Shown here in pieces: positions 7,889 through 16,660 of a stretch of 38,625 bases of DNA. Below the pieces are notes generated by a model, which saw only the letters and a list, made by a program, of their open reading frames with translations, was not told the DNA's origin and did no database searches. The translations under genes and the position numbers were made by a program. Numbering within the stretch: position 1 is the first letter of the stretch; each line of letters starts with the position of its first letter. The stretch comes from Paracoccaceae bacterium (GTDB lineage: Bacteria; Pseudomonadota; Alphaproteobacteria; Rhodobacterales; Rhodobacteraceae): contig DOOI01000120.1 of the NCBI GenBank assembly GCA_003512825.1, forward strand, positions 871 through 39,495, read 5' to 3'.

Positions 7889-9042
7889 CAAAAAGACCTC
7901 GGCAAACCAAGGACATGCTCTGCCACATACGACAGGATAAGATTGGTCGAAATCGGCGCAACCTGATAAAGTCGCGTCTCGCGGAATTTGCGCTCCACAT
8001 CATATTCACAAGCGAAACCAAATCCGCCGTGAAACTGGATACAGGCGTTTGCCGCCTCCCAGCTGGCCTTCGCCGCAAGGTACTTCGCCATATTCGCTTC
8101 TGCCCCACAGGGCGCGCCCGCGTCGAACAAGGCGCAGGCTTTGTAACGCATCAAGTTTGCCGCCTCGACCTCGATATGCGCTTCAGCAATGGGGAATTGA
8201 ACGCCTTGGTTCTGTCCAATCGGCCGACCAAAAACCACCCGCTCACGCACATAATCGGTCACTTTGTCGATGAACCAATAGCCATCCCCGATACATTCCG
8301 CCGCAATCAAGGCCCGCTCGGCATTCAGACCCGTCAGAATATATTTGAAACCTTGCCCTTCTTCGCCAATCAGATTTTCCGCCGGAATTTCCAGATTGTC
8401 GAAGAACAACTCATTGGTTTCGTGGTTGACCATATTCAGGATGGGGCGAACGGTCATGCCTTTCGACATCGCTTCTTTCACATCGACCAGAAAAATCGAC
8501 AGACCCTCTGACTTTTTCTTGACGTCCGCCAAAGGCGTCGTGCGTGCGAGCAAGATCATCAGATCAGAATGCTGAACGCGGCTAATCCACACCTTCTGTC
8601 CGTTGATCACATAGCGGTCGCCTTGTTTGACGGCTGTCGTCTTGATCTTGGTGGTATCCGTCCCAGTCGTCGGTTCCGTCACCCCCATTGACTGCAAGCG
8701 CAACTCGCCGCTGGCAATCTTTGGCAAATAGCGCCGCCGCTGCTCTTCGGAACCATGACGGATAAGCGTGTTCATATTGTACATCTGACCATGGCAGGCG
8801 CCAGAATTTCCGCCCGATCGATTGATCTCTTCCATGATGACTGACGCCTCCGTCAGCCCAAGCCCAGAGCCGCCATATTCTTCCGGAATCAGAGCCGCCA
8901 TCCAGCCTGCTTTGGTCAAAGCATCGACAAAGGCTTCGGGGTATCCGCGAGCTTCATCAATCTTGCGATGATATTCCGCCGGAAACTCCGCACAAAGGCT
9001 ACGTACGGCATCGCGAATGTCCTGATAATCAGTGTCTAGCAT
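7888..9042 (-). CDS. Acyl-CoA dehydrogenase
   Basis: The 384-residue flavoprotein has the standard acyl-CoA dehydrogenase layout. An N-terminal helical domain (IPEEYGGSGLG at 52-62) is followed by a middle beta domain with VTEPTTGTDT (121-130) and a C-terminal helical domain ending in QFHGGFGF and FRETRLYQVAPIS. The usual catalytic Glu of the C-terminal YEGT motif is absent. Glu242 in TGLNAERALIA occupies the helix-G position used as the base in isovaleryl-CoA and long-chain enzymes. It would oxidise an acyl-CoA to the enoyl-CoA, passing electrons to ETF. It is the first gene of a two-gene unit with the CoA-transferase. A 115-bp gap upstream separates it from the methyltransferase gene and probably holds its promoter. 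The ribosome-binding site is weak. Confidence 0.9.
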   Translation of the reverse strand: MLDTDYQDIRDAVRSLCAEFPAEYHRKIDEARGYPEAFVDALTKAGWMAALIPEEYGGSGLGLTEASVIMEEINRSGGNSGACHGQMYNMNTLIRHGSEEQRRRYLPKIASGELRLQSMGVTEPTTGTDTTKIKTTAVKQGDRYVINGQKVWISRVQHSDLMILLARTTPLADVKKKSEGLSIFLVDVKEAMSKGMTVRPILNMVNHETNELFFDNLEIPAENLIGEEGQGFKYILTGLNAERALIAAECIGDGYWFIDKVTDYVRERVVFGRPIGQNQGVQFPIAEAHIEVEAANLMRYKACALFDAGAPCGAEANMAKYLAAKASWEAANACIQFHGGFGFACEYDVERKFRETRLYQVAPISTNLILSYVAEHVLGLPRSF

Positions 9043-9157
9043 ATTGGTCTCGCTTCTTGATCTGTCGATTTTCGCTACGCGCTACTCGGCTAAACGCGCG
9101 GTAACCATATGTGACATCCCGCAAGGGCATCCAGCCCGTTTGATGAAAATTTCCCGA

Positions 9158-9823
9158 CTAAGCCACGCGCAAAAGACGCGCCAACATGGGTTGGGTCAGC
9201 GTCCGCTTTGCGCCCTCTATCCCGGCCAGTCGCTCAAACATCGCCATAAGTGCGGGTCGTTCGGTTGAAATTGCATCGGCCCGCTCGGCACTCACCTGTG
9301 CAATCCGCGCGGCAAAATCATCAAACCCCGCATAGCGTTCGGTTCGCGTATAGCTTTCTCGAGCCACTTCACAAAAAAGACCGTCTGCAACCGTTGCATC
9401 CATCGCTTCCTGAGCGGCAGCCCGGATCGCGGCCTCATCGTCGATCACTGCCACCACCTGCGATAAATCTCCCAAGACTTCAGGCTCGATGACCAAAAAC
9501 AAACCATCAGGCCCCAACACCCGCGCCACCTCGCAAAGCGCCGCACCCATGGCTTGCACTGGCACATGATGCAACGCATTCACAGACAGCGCCTTCTCAA
9601 AGCTGCCCGCCCTAAAAGGCATCGATTGGGCGGGGGCGCGCGTAATATCTTCCACATTCTCTGGTCCGAACGGATCAATCCCATGCCACAGCGCGCCTAA
9701 ATTCTGTAACGGCGCGCGCATCGCACCATGCCCCGCCCCCAAATCCAACACGCGCACACCGGCGAGAGGCATCAAGTGACGCAAGACCGCGCCCAACGCT
9801 GTCGGCGATGAATTATCAGTCAT
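9158..9823 (-). CDS. Class I SAM-dependent methyltransferase
   Basis: The protein has 221 residues with the Rossmann SAM-binding motif I VLDLGAGHGAM (about 25-35), an acidic GIDPFG strand-2 end, and the NALHHVP motif of the Methyltransf_11 group. It is cytosolic with no membrane segment. The substrate is unknown. The start at 9823 has GAGGG six bases upstream. Same strand as the genes on either side but separated from them by 167 bp and 115 bp, so it is probably transcribed alone. Confidence 0.8.
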   Translation of the reverse strand: MTDNSSPTALGAVLRHLMPLAGVRVLDLGAGHGAMRAPLQNLGALWHGIDPFGPENVEDITRAPAQSMPFRAGSFEKALSVNALHHVPVQAMGAALCEVARVLGPDGLFLVIEPEVLGDLSQVVAVIDDEAAIRAAAQEAMDATVADGLFCEVARESYTRTERYAGFDDFAARIAQVSAERADAISTERPALMAMFERLAGIEGAKRTLTQPMLARLLRVA

Positions 9824-9990
9824 GCAAATCCCTCACACGTAGTTTTAACCACCTGAAACGATGATATTTTCGCCCGGAAGTTACGTGTTTTTCAACCCTG
9901 CGCCATCAAGACCCATTCCACCATAACAAATGATCGCACCACGCTGTCGTATTCTTGAAAGCTCGCTAGAGCCACGGCCAATGCCATCGC

Positions 9991-10905
9991 CTACTTCAAT
10001 TCGCTCCAGTCCTCTTTTTCTACCCAAGCGCAAAACGCCGCAACTGCGGGCACGCGCCGATGCGCTTTGGGGAAAACGAGGAAAAAGCCCGGCACTGTTT
10101 CTTTCGACATCTGACGCATTACTCCAAACCCCAATGGGGCTACCAAGCGCCCAAGTGCGATTTCTTCGCGCGCATCCACTTCCGACAAAAGCCCGACACC
10201 CAGCCCTGCTATCGCCGCGCGCCGCATTGTGGCGGCATCCTCAAGCTGCATGTCTTTGCCGGATGCGATCCCGGCTACACCCAAATGCCGCAAAACGTCG
10301 TGCCACAACCCCTTCGAAAGAACCGGATGCAAAAGCGGCAAGCCCAGCAAATCCTCTGGCTTATTTATCCGCGCCGCCAGCTCAGGCGTACAGCAAAGCT
10401 CTTTGTAATCACGCACCAACAGGATCTGTTCATACGGTTTCCAGCCGCCGTATCCCCATTGCACTGCCACATCGACATCATCGGCGACAAAATCTGGCAA
10501 CTCCACAATCGTTGTCAGGCGCAAATCTGCATCGGGCATCCGCTCTCGAAAGCGGCTCAACCGATCAAGCAGATAGCGTGTCGCAAAATACGGGCTGGCG
10601 TTCACATTCACCCGCGGTCGCGGACCAGTTTTTGTGACACGGCGCACGCCCTCAGCCAATTCGGCAAAAGCGCTGTCCACATAATGCGCGAAAAGGATTG
10701 CCGCTTCTGTAGGCTCTATGCTGCGCCCCTTTCGGTCAAACAAGGAAACCGCCAGCGAGTTTTCCAAGGTCTTGATCTGCTGGCTTACCGCTTGCGGGCT
10801 AACGCGCAACTCATCCGACGCACGACGAAAACTCCGTTGGGCCATGACAGCACGAAAGACCCGGATCGCGTTGAGCGGCGGCAAGCGGAACGGGGGATCC
10901 TGCAT
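9991..10905 (-). CDS. LysR-type transcriptional regulator, GcvA-like
   Basis: The 304-residue protein has an N-terminal winged helix-turn-helix (residues about 8-67, with RVFRAVMAQRSFRRASDELRV-type helices and SPQAVSQQIKTLE) and a substrate-binding domain of about 200 residues. The form of the N-terminus (LPPLNAIRVF) is typical of the GcvA/AmpR branch. It follows the FAD oxidase gene by 13 bp, with GGAG about 8 bases before its ATG. It is therefore probably the last gene of the catabolic operon and likely controls it from the promoter region beyond 18330. The inducer is unknown. Confidence 0.88.
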   Translation of the reverse strand: MQDPPFRLPPLNAIRVFRAVMAQRSFRRASDELRVSPQAVSQQIKTLENSLAVSLFDRKGRSIEPTEAAILFAHYVDSAFAELAEGVRRVTKTGPRPRVNVNASPYFATRYLLDRLSRFRERMPDADLRLTTIVELPDFVADDVDVAVQWGYGGWKPYEQILLVRDYKELCCTPELAARINKPEDLLGLPLLHPVLSKGLWHDVLRHLGVAGIASGKDMQLEDAATMRRAAIAGLGVGLLSEVDAREEIALGRLVAPLGFGVMRQMSKETVPGFFLVFPKAHRRVPAVAAFCAWVEKEDWSELK

Positions 10906-10918
10906 GCCACCATCTCCC

Positions 10919-12127
10919 TCAAATCACAGCTTTTTCGAGGAAGGGTCGTCCCTCGACAATCCGCTCATATCCCACTTCCGAGAAATCCAAGCTGCGATAG
11001 CCGCCGTAAATGATCAGCTCCGACACTGCACGTCCCGCCGCTGGACCTTGCTGCAAGCCATGGCCGGAGAACCCATTTGCATAGATGAAATTCTCCACCT
11101 CAGGATGACGGCCAACGATCAGGTTGTGATCAAGCGTGTTGAAGTCGTAATGCCCAGCCCAGACATTCACTACTTTCACCGCCTCAAATGACGCTGATCG
11201 CGCGGCAAGGGCGGGCCAAATGATGTCCTCGAACTCGTCATGGCGTGGCTCAAAGTCATCAAAATCTGCGGCCGGGTCTTCAACAGGGGGGCACCCTGTT
11301 AGGAAATACCGCCCCTCTGGCCGCACGAAAACCCCCGAGGGATCAATCATCAAAGGCAGCCGCCCGTTACAGACCCGCGCCGAGCCTTCTGGCGTCTTGG
11401 CGCAATCAAGCACGAAAAGCGTCCGCTTTCTCGGCTCAACGGGCACATCAACTCCCGCCATTTTCGCCGTCAATGCCGCACGCGGGCCCGACGCATTTAC
11501 AATGGTTCCCGCCGCCACCTTGCGCCCGGACTTCAATGTCACCGATTGAACACGTGCCCCAATGCGCCCAATTCCAACCACCTCATCAATGAGATAATCC
11601 GCGCCCAACTCCCGCGCCTTGGCCCGCATCCCGTTCATCAAGCCAGTATTGTTAAACCAGCCTTCGCCCGTTCGCCCATAGGAGGCGAGCAAAATATCCT
11701 CAGCGTTCAGATGCGGGAAAGCGTCACACAAAGCATCCTTGTCCCATAACACCACATCCGCGCCTAAGCTTCGCTGCACTTCATGATTTTCGCTCAAAGT
11801 TTGCACTTGCTCTGCCGTGTTGGCGAGGAAGAGATAGCCCGAAGCGTGAAAGTTGAGGTCTGGTTTAGGCTCGCCCGCCACCTGCATGCGCTCTGCAAAA
11901 TCCGCAATGAACTGACCGCCAAATTGGCTGATCTGCACATTGATCGGGTTGGAGAACTGCACCCGTATTGACGAGGCCGACAGCGCCGTAGAGGCCTTGG
12001 AAAAGCTTGGGTCGCGCTCAATGATCAAGACAGAACCCTTGAAATCTGGGTTCGACGCCAGAAAATAGGCGACCCCAGAGCCAATAACGCCCCCGCCCAC
12101 AATCACAACGTCATAACTGTCTTTCAT
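10919..12127 (-). CDS. FAD-dependent oxidoreductase of the D-amino acid/sarcosine oxidase (DAO) family
   Basis: The 402-residue protein opens with the FAD-binding VVIVGGGVIGSGVAYFLA dinucleotide fold (about 6-23). It has the IIERD strand end and a C-terminal NGFSGHGLQQGPAAGRAVSEL segment (split here as NGFSGHGLQQ and GPAAGRA) typical of the DAO/FOXRED1-like group. Members oxidise secondary or primary amines or amino acids, or feed electrons to the respiratory chain; the cytosolic form lacks a signal peptide. Its ATG overlaps the stop of the reductase gene in ATGA (12124-12127). Its place beside a hydantoinase-type pair suggests oxidation of an amino acid or N-methyl amino acid released by ring opening. 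That is an inference. Confidence 0.85.
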   Translation of the reverse strand: MKDSYDVVIVGGGVIGSGVAYFLASNPDFKGSVLIIERDPSFSKASTALSASSIRVQFSNPINVQISQFGGQFIADFAERMQVAGEPKPDLNFHASGYLFLANTAEQVQTLSENHEVQRSLGADVVLWDKDALCDAFPHLNAEDILLASYGRTGEGWFNNTGLMNGMRAKARELGADYLIDEVVGIGRIGARVQSVTLKSGRKVAAGTIVNASGPRAALTAKMAGVDVPVEPRKRTLFVLDCAKTPEGSARVCNGRLPLMIDPSGVFVRPEGRYFLTGCPPVEDPAADFDDFEPRHDEFEDIIWPALAARSASFEAVKVVNVWAGHYDFNTLDHNLIVGRHPEVENFIYANGFSGHGLQQGPAAGRAVSELIIYGGYRSLDFSEVGYERIVEGRPFLEKAVI

Positions 12128-12945
12128 TTTTGCGCCTCGTCATCAGGGTGACCCAAATCTACAAACCACCCACCAAGATGCGTCACCGCCCCCGCTTTCG
12201 GATCAGGGATTGGAAACCGTGCTTCTACAGAGGGCCGATACGGCTCTGTGGTATCTTTGGGATGAAACCCCAAATGCCCCGCCAGCCGATTATCAACAGG
12301 CTTTAGCGTATTGTCTGAGATGCCGAAAGAGACCGTGAAAGCCACACGCGGAGCGGTCAACGCGGCTGTTACCAACCGGATGCAATCGTCAAATGATAAC
12401 CAACTCCACAGCATTCGCCTGTCTGCAGGCTCCGGAAAAGACGAGAAAATCCGCAGCATCGCCGACTCCACCCCGAACTTGTCCCAGTAAAGCCGCCCCA
12501 AGTCTTCGACAAAACATTTTGAAAGCCCGTAAAGGCTATCGGGCCGATGCGCGCTCTCTGCGTCAATATGGGTTTCCAAAGCATGAAAACCGATCGCATG
12601 CACCGATGACGCATAAACCACGCGCCGCACCCCATGCGTCCTTGCCCCCTCATAAATATGGTAGCTGCCCCGGATATTGGCATTGAGAATTTCTTCCCAT
12701 GGCCGTTCCAAGGGTGCGCCACCGAAATGCACAATCGCGTCCACACCCGAACACGCATTCAACACCGCACCCATGTCGCCCAAATCGCAAATAACGGCCT
12801 CTTCATTGGGTTGCAGGTCTTTGACTTCAACGACATCGCTCACCCGCAACACACGGCAAAGTGGGGCAAGACCTTTTCGCAAGACAGTGCCCAACCGCCC
12901 AGAAGCTCCTGTCAAAAGGATCGTATCAAATATCTGGGTCGTCAT
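12124..12945 (-). CDS. NAD-dependent epimerase/dehydratase family protein, uronate dehydrogenase-like
   Basis: This is a 273-residue extended-type short-chain dehydrogenase. The nucleotide site is LTGASGRLG (about 11-19), IVHFGGAP follows, and the catalytic pair lies in YGLSK (Tyr139, Lys143) with Ser113/Ser114 before it. The HFGGAPLERPWEEIL and LYGLSKCFVEDLGRLYWDKF-type stretches closely recall uronate dehydrogenase (Udh), which oxidises uronic acids to aldarolactones with NAD+. Whether the substrate here is a uronate is uncertain, because the neighbours look like amide and amine catabolism. Overlaps both neighbours by 4 bp (ATGA at 12942-12945 and at 12124-12127). Confidence 0.8.
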   Translation of the reverse strand: MTTQIFDTILLTGASGRLGTVLRKGLAPLCRVLRVSDVVEVKDLQPNEEAVICDLGDMGAVLNACSGVDAIVHFGGAPLERPWEEILNANIRGSYHIYEGARTHGVRRVVYASSVHAIGFHALETHIDAESAHRPDSLYGLSKCFVEDLGRLYWDKFGVESAMLRIFSSFPEPADRRMLWSWLSFDDCIRLVTAALTAPRVAFTVSFGISDNTLKPVDNRLAGHLGFHPKDTTEPYRPSVEARFPIPDPKAGAVTHLGGWFVDLGHPDDEAQK

Positions 12946-14564
12946 GAGCCTGTCTCCGTCACATAACCGCGTTTCAGGTCGATTTCGCGCGCAGGCGCGC
13001 AGCGCTTTTCAGGAGGGCCAAAGCCACCGCCACCCGGAGCCTTGAGGATCAGCCGCCGTCCTTCCGGAACATGTTGCCAGCCCTTCGGTTTCAGCACCGT
13101 ACCATCGTCTAAAGCCACCACACCGGGCGCGCCGTCACCGCCGCCATCGCGCCCCTTGGCAGGGTGGTTCACACGATCAAACATCGCAGAAAAATCAAAC
13201 ATGTGATCAGGCAAGGCTTCGATCTCGATCACCTGTCCCAAGCCGCCACGAAACGCCCCTTCGCCGCCGGAATCAGGCCTCAACTCTTTGCGCCAAACCA
13301 CGATTGGGCCAGTCTGTTCGGTCGCCTCTATTGGCATGGTCATCACACCCGATGGAAAGGCCGTAGCGGAAAGCCCGTCCAACGTTGGTCGCGCGCCCAT
13401 GCCACCTGAGTTGAACATCAATATTTCTGCCCGCCGCCCCGACTTGCCCGCGACAGGCCGCGCCGAAATATGAATGTTCCAAAGTGCCGCCGCGCCTTCT
13501 GCCAAAATCTCTCCCGGCATAGCCTTTGCCAAAGCCCCCAGCACCAAATCGGGCACCATATGCCCAATCACATGGCGTAACGAGACTGGCGCAGGGCGCG
13601 GCGCGTTCAAAATGCATTCCGGCGCAGAGATCGTAAATGCGGCCAAGGAGGCCCAGTTGTTGGGAATATCTGGCGCCACCACGCATTTCAGTGCGTAAGA
13701 CGCATAAGCCTTGGTATAAATGATCGGCACATTGATGCCCCAGCGGCTCATCTGATCAGTGCCGCTGAAATCCACATTCACGCTTTGCCCATCCGTCTCC
13801 ACCACGGCGACCAGCTTGACCGGAACGTCATAGCCATCTGTCATCAACTCATTTTCCCAACGTCCTAAGGGCAGCGCGCGAATGCGCTCCTGTGTGGCAC
13901 TATGGGTGCGGCTAAAGATGAACTCTCCCAAAGCATCGAGGGTTTCTAAATTGATCTCGCGCATCATCTCTACGAGGCGGGCATGACCAACATCGTTGCA
14001 AGCAGCCAGAGAATAGAAATCCCCCACCACCTGATTTGGCTCGCGGACATTGGCGCGAATTAACCGGATCAAATCACGGTTCACCACGCCTCGTTCGGCA
14101 AATTTCATGATGGGGATCTGGATGCCCTCTTCATAAACCGACTTTCCATCGGCTCCAAAGCCGCGCCCTCCCACGTCCACCACATGTGCCGTGCAGGCAA
14201 AAAAACCCACCAGCCGATCGTCCAGAAATGAAGGCGACACCATAGTAATGTCGTGCAAATGCCCGGTGCCCAGCCACGGGTCATTCGTGACATAGGTATC
14301 GCCGGGAAACATTTCCGCGCGTGGAAACTCTGCTATGAAATTCAACACGGCTTCGGCCATTGTGTTGACGTGCCCCGGTGTGCCCGTCACGGCCTGTGCC
14401 AGCATCCGCCCCGCGGGATCAAACACTCCGGCTGACAGGTCGCCCGCCTCACGCACCGAGGTGGAAAACGCCGTGCGAAGCAAGGTCATGGCCTGCTCTT
14501 CAACCACGGAAACAAGACGGTTCCACATAACCTGCATGCGGATTTCAAATGTGGGATCGCTCAT
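12942..14564 (-). CDS. Hydantoinase/oxoprolinase B-type subunit (HyuB family)
   Basis: The protein has 540 residues, close to the family norm. The TNDPWLGTGHLHDI segment (about 93-106) carries the conserved Asp and His residues of the HyuB fold, and GGGGFGPP near the C-terminus is a family signature. HyuB partners with HyuA to open lactam or imide rings such as N-methylhydantoin, 5-oxoproline or caprolactam with ATP; related AcxB acts in acetone carboxylation. It follows hyuA with an ATGA overlap (14561-14564), so subunits are made together in the cytoplasm. The exact ring substrate cannot be read from sequence. Confidence 0.88.
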   Translation of the reverse strand: MSDPTFEIRMQVMWNRLVSVVEEQAMTLLRTAFSTSVREAGDLSAGVFDPAGRMLAQAVTGTPGHVNTMAEAVLNFIAEFPRAEMFPGDTYVTNDPWLGTGHLHDITMVSPSFLDDRLVGFFACTAHVVDVGGRGFGADGKSVYEEGIQIPIMKFAERGVVNRDLIRLIRANVREPNQVVGDFYSLAACNDVGHARLVEMMREINLETLDALGEFIFSRTHSATQERIRALPLGRWENELMTDGYDVPVKLVAVVETDGQSVNVDFSGTDQMSRWGINVPIIYTKAYASYALKCVVAPDIPNNWASLAAFTISAPECILNAPRPAPVSLRHVIGHMVPDLVLGALAKAMPGEILAEGAAALWNIHISARPVAGKSGRRAEILMFNSGGMGARPTLDGLSATAFPSGVMTMPIEATEQTGPIVVWRKELRPDSGGEGAFRGGLGQVIEIEALPDHMFDFSAMFDRVNHPAKGRDGGGDGAPGVVALDDGTVLKPKGWQHVPEGRRLILKAPGGGGFGPPEKRCAPAREIDLKRGYVTETGS

Positions 14565-16660
14565 TGCACAGTCCCTTTCCGGATGAGCATCAGACTGCCA
14601 TCCTCTTGCACAACCGCATCAAAGCTTGAGGTAACAACTGTCGCAGTCTCGGTCTCGACAATCACTGCTGGCCCAACAATGTGATCCCCAGCCTGCAAGT
14701 CTCCCCGTTCAACGACTGCATTGTGCAAGCGCCCGCCTGTGACCGGATCGAACACCGCACGCGAGACAAGCACAGCGCGCGCGCGGCCCGAGAGCCCCAA
14801 TCTGATCGAGGGCGGCAAGGGCTGTATTGCCTGCACCTTCACACTCCAGGTGACCACCTCAATTTCGAGACCAGACGCGCCATCAATCGCCCGCCCAAAG
14901 AAGCGCGCATAATTCTCGCGGAACGCCTGACGCAACAGGTTCACATCCTCTTGCTCAAAATCCCGATCCGCCAGCGCGACGGGAATCTCCCACCCCTGAC
15001 CGACATAGCGCATATAGGCCACAATCTCGCAGCGCGTCGCAGCGCGCGTGCCAGCCTGAACAAATCCTTCTGCTTGCGCCTTGAGCCCGGCAATCAAACC
15101 ATTAACCGTCTTCGCGTTCCAAGCTCCCAGCCGGATAATCTTCGAGGCAACTGCCTCATAGCCAAACGGTGCCCGCAAAAATCCGATCGCAGAACCAACT
15201 CCTGCCCCCATCGGAATCAAGCACTGCGAGATGCCCAGTTTTTCGCATAGCCGCGCGGCATGAAGTGGTGCTGCGCCACCAAAAGCGATCATCACGTTTT
15301 CCGAGATGTTCTTGCCATTCTCCACCGCATGCACACGCGCCGCATTGGCCATATTCTCGTCAACAACCTCCACAATTCCAAACGCCGCCGCCTCTGCTGC
15401 CAGACCCAATTCAGCCCCAACATGTGTAGAAATCGCAGCTTCGGCTGCTGCTGCGGACAGCTTGATGGCACCTCCCGCAAAATTCTCTGGATCAAGCTTG
15501 CCCAACACCAGATCAGCATCGGTGATAGCCGGCTTGTCGCCCCCACGCCCATAGGATGCAGGTCCGGGCTCTGATCCGGCACTTTCGGGCCCGGTCTGGA
15601 TGCGACCCATAGCGTCAACCCACGCCAGTGATCCGCCGCCTGCGCCTATCTCGATCATTTCAATCACCGGAATCGAGATCGGCATCCCCGAGCCTTTGGC
15701 AAAACGATAAGTCCGCGCCACTTCAAAGCTGCGCGCCGTCTTGGGCGCAAAGTCTTCGATCAAACAAATTTTGGCGGTCGTCCCCCCCATGTCATAGCTG
15801 ACAACCCGATCCAGACCAAAACGCCGCGCCACATCGGCGGCAAAAATCGCTCCACCTGCGGGACCACTCTCGACCAACCGCACAGGGAACGCCGCTGCGG
15901 TTTCCACCGAAATCAATCCACCACCGGAATGGATCAGAAACACTGGGCATGCCGCACCGGCCTCTTTGAGCCTCTCTTGAAAACGCGTCAAATACGTTGC
16001 CATTTGCGGGCGCACATAGGCATTCGCGCAAACTGTATTGAACCGCTCAAACTCGCGCATTTGCGGCGATACTTCCGATGAAATCGAAATCGGTAAGTCC
16101 ACTCTCGATGCAATGATCGACCGAGCGCGTTCTTCATGGGCCGGATTTGCGTAGGAATGCAAAAAGCCGATGGCGACAGCCCCAAAACCACCCGCAGCAA
16201 TCTGCTCAGCCACCTCCTCCAGATCCGCCTCCGAAAGCGCAAGCAGCTCCTGCCCCTCGGCCCCAATCCGACCGCGCACCACCATACGATCCTCGCGTGG
16301 CACCAATGGCTCTGGAAGCTTCAGGTTCAGATCATATTGTGCAAACCGCCCCTCTGTTCGCATCTCGATCACATCGCGAAAGCCTTCAGTCGTCACAAAC
16401 GCCGTCCGCGCCCCACGCCGCTCGATCAATGCATTGGTCGCCAAGGTTGTCCCGTGGATCACAATATCAAGATCAGTTGCGGCAATTCCCGCCTGCCCCA
16501 ACACAATCGCCATGCCGTCCAAAATGGCCTGTTCCGGAGCGCCATAGTTGGTCAGAATTTTAGTTGAATAAATCTCTGCCCCGCGCTCCAGAACGATGTC
16601 TGTAAACGTGCCACCGATATCGGCACCAAGCCTGTTCTGAAGTCGGGGAGAAGATGTCAT
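14561..16660 (-). CDS. Hydantoinase/oxoprolinase A-type subunit (HyuA family, ATP-dependent)
   Basis: The 699-residue protein has the ASKHA ATPase phosphate motif DIGGTFTDIVL (Asp14 onward) and a second phosphate motif SYDMGGTTAKI further on. This is the layout of N-methylhydantoinase/5-oxoprolinase/acetone carboxylase A subunits. It activates the substrate by phosphorylation for ring opening by the B subunit. The ATG at 16660 is chosen over the in-frame GTG at 16663 because AAAGG lies 6 bases upstream of the ATG. It overlaps the upstream stop as TGATG. The family name does not fix the substrate. Confidence 0.88.
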   Translation of the reverse strand: MTSSPRLQNRLGADIGGTFTDIVLERGAEIYSTKILTNYGAPEQAILDGMAIVLGQAGIAATDLDIVIHGTTLATNALIERRGARTAFVTTEGFRDVIEMRTEGRFAQYDLNLKLPEPLVPREDRMVVRGRIGAEGQELLALSEADLEEVAEQIAAGGFGAVAIGFLHSYANPAHEERARSIIASRVDLPISISSEVSPQMREFERFNTVCANAYVRPQMATYLTRFQERLKEAGAACPVFLIHSGGGLISVETAAAFPVRLVESGPAGGAIFAADVARRFGLDRVVSYDMGGTTAKICLIEDFAPKTARSFEVARTYRFAKGSGMPISIPVIEMIEIGAGGGSLAWVDAMGRIQTGPESAGSEPGPASYGRGGDKPAITDADLVLGKLDPENFAGGAIKLSAAAAEAAISTHVGAELGLAAEAAAFGIVEVVDENMANAARVHAVENGKNISENVMIAFGGAAPLHAARLCEKLGISQCLIPMGAGVGSAIGFLRAPFGYEAVASKIIRLGAWNAKTVNGLIAGLKAQAEGFVQAGTRAATRCEIVAYMRYVGQGWEIPVALADRDFEQEDVNLLRQAFRENYARFFGRAIDGASGLEIEVVTWSVKVQAIQPLPPSIRLGLSGRARAVLVSRAVFDPVTGGRLHNAVVERGDLQAGDHIVGPAVIVETETATVVTSSFDAVVQEDGSLMLIRKGTVQ

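Noticed and set aside
9930..11013. Long plus-strand ORFs across the LysR and FAD oxidase genes
   Set aside because: They are shadows of the minus-strand LysR gene and the oxidase end, with low-complexity, Arg/His/Pro-rich products.
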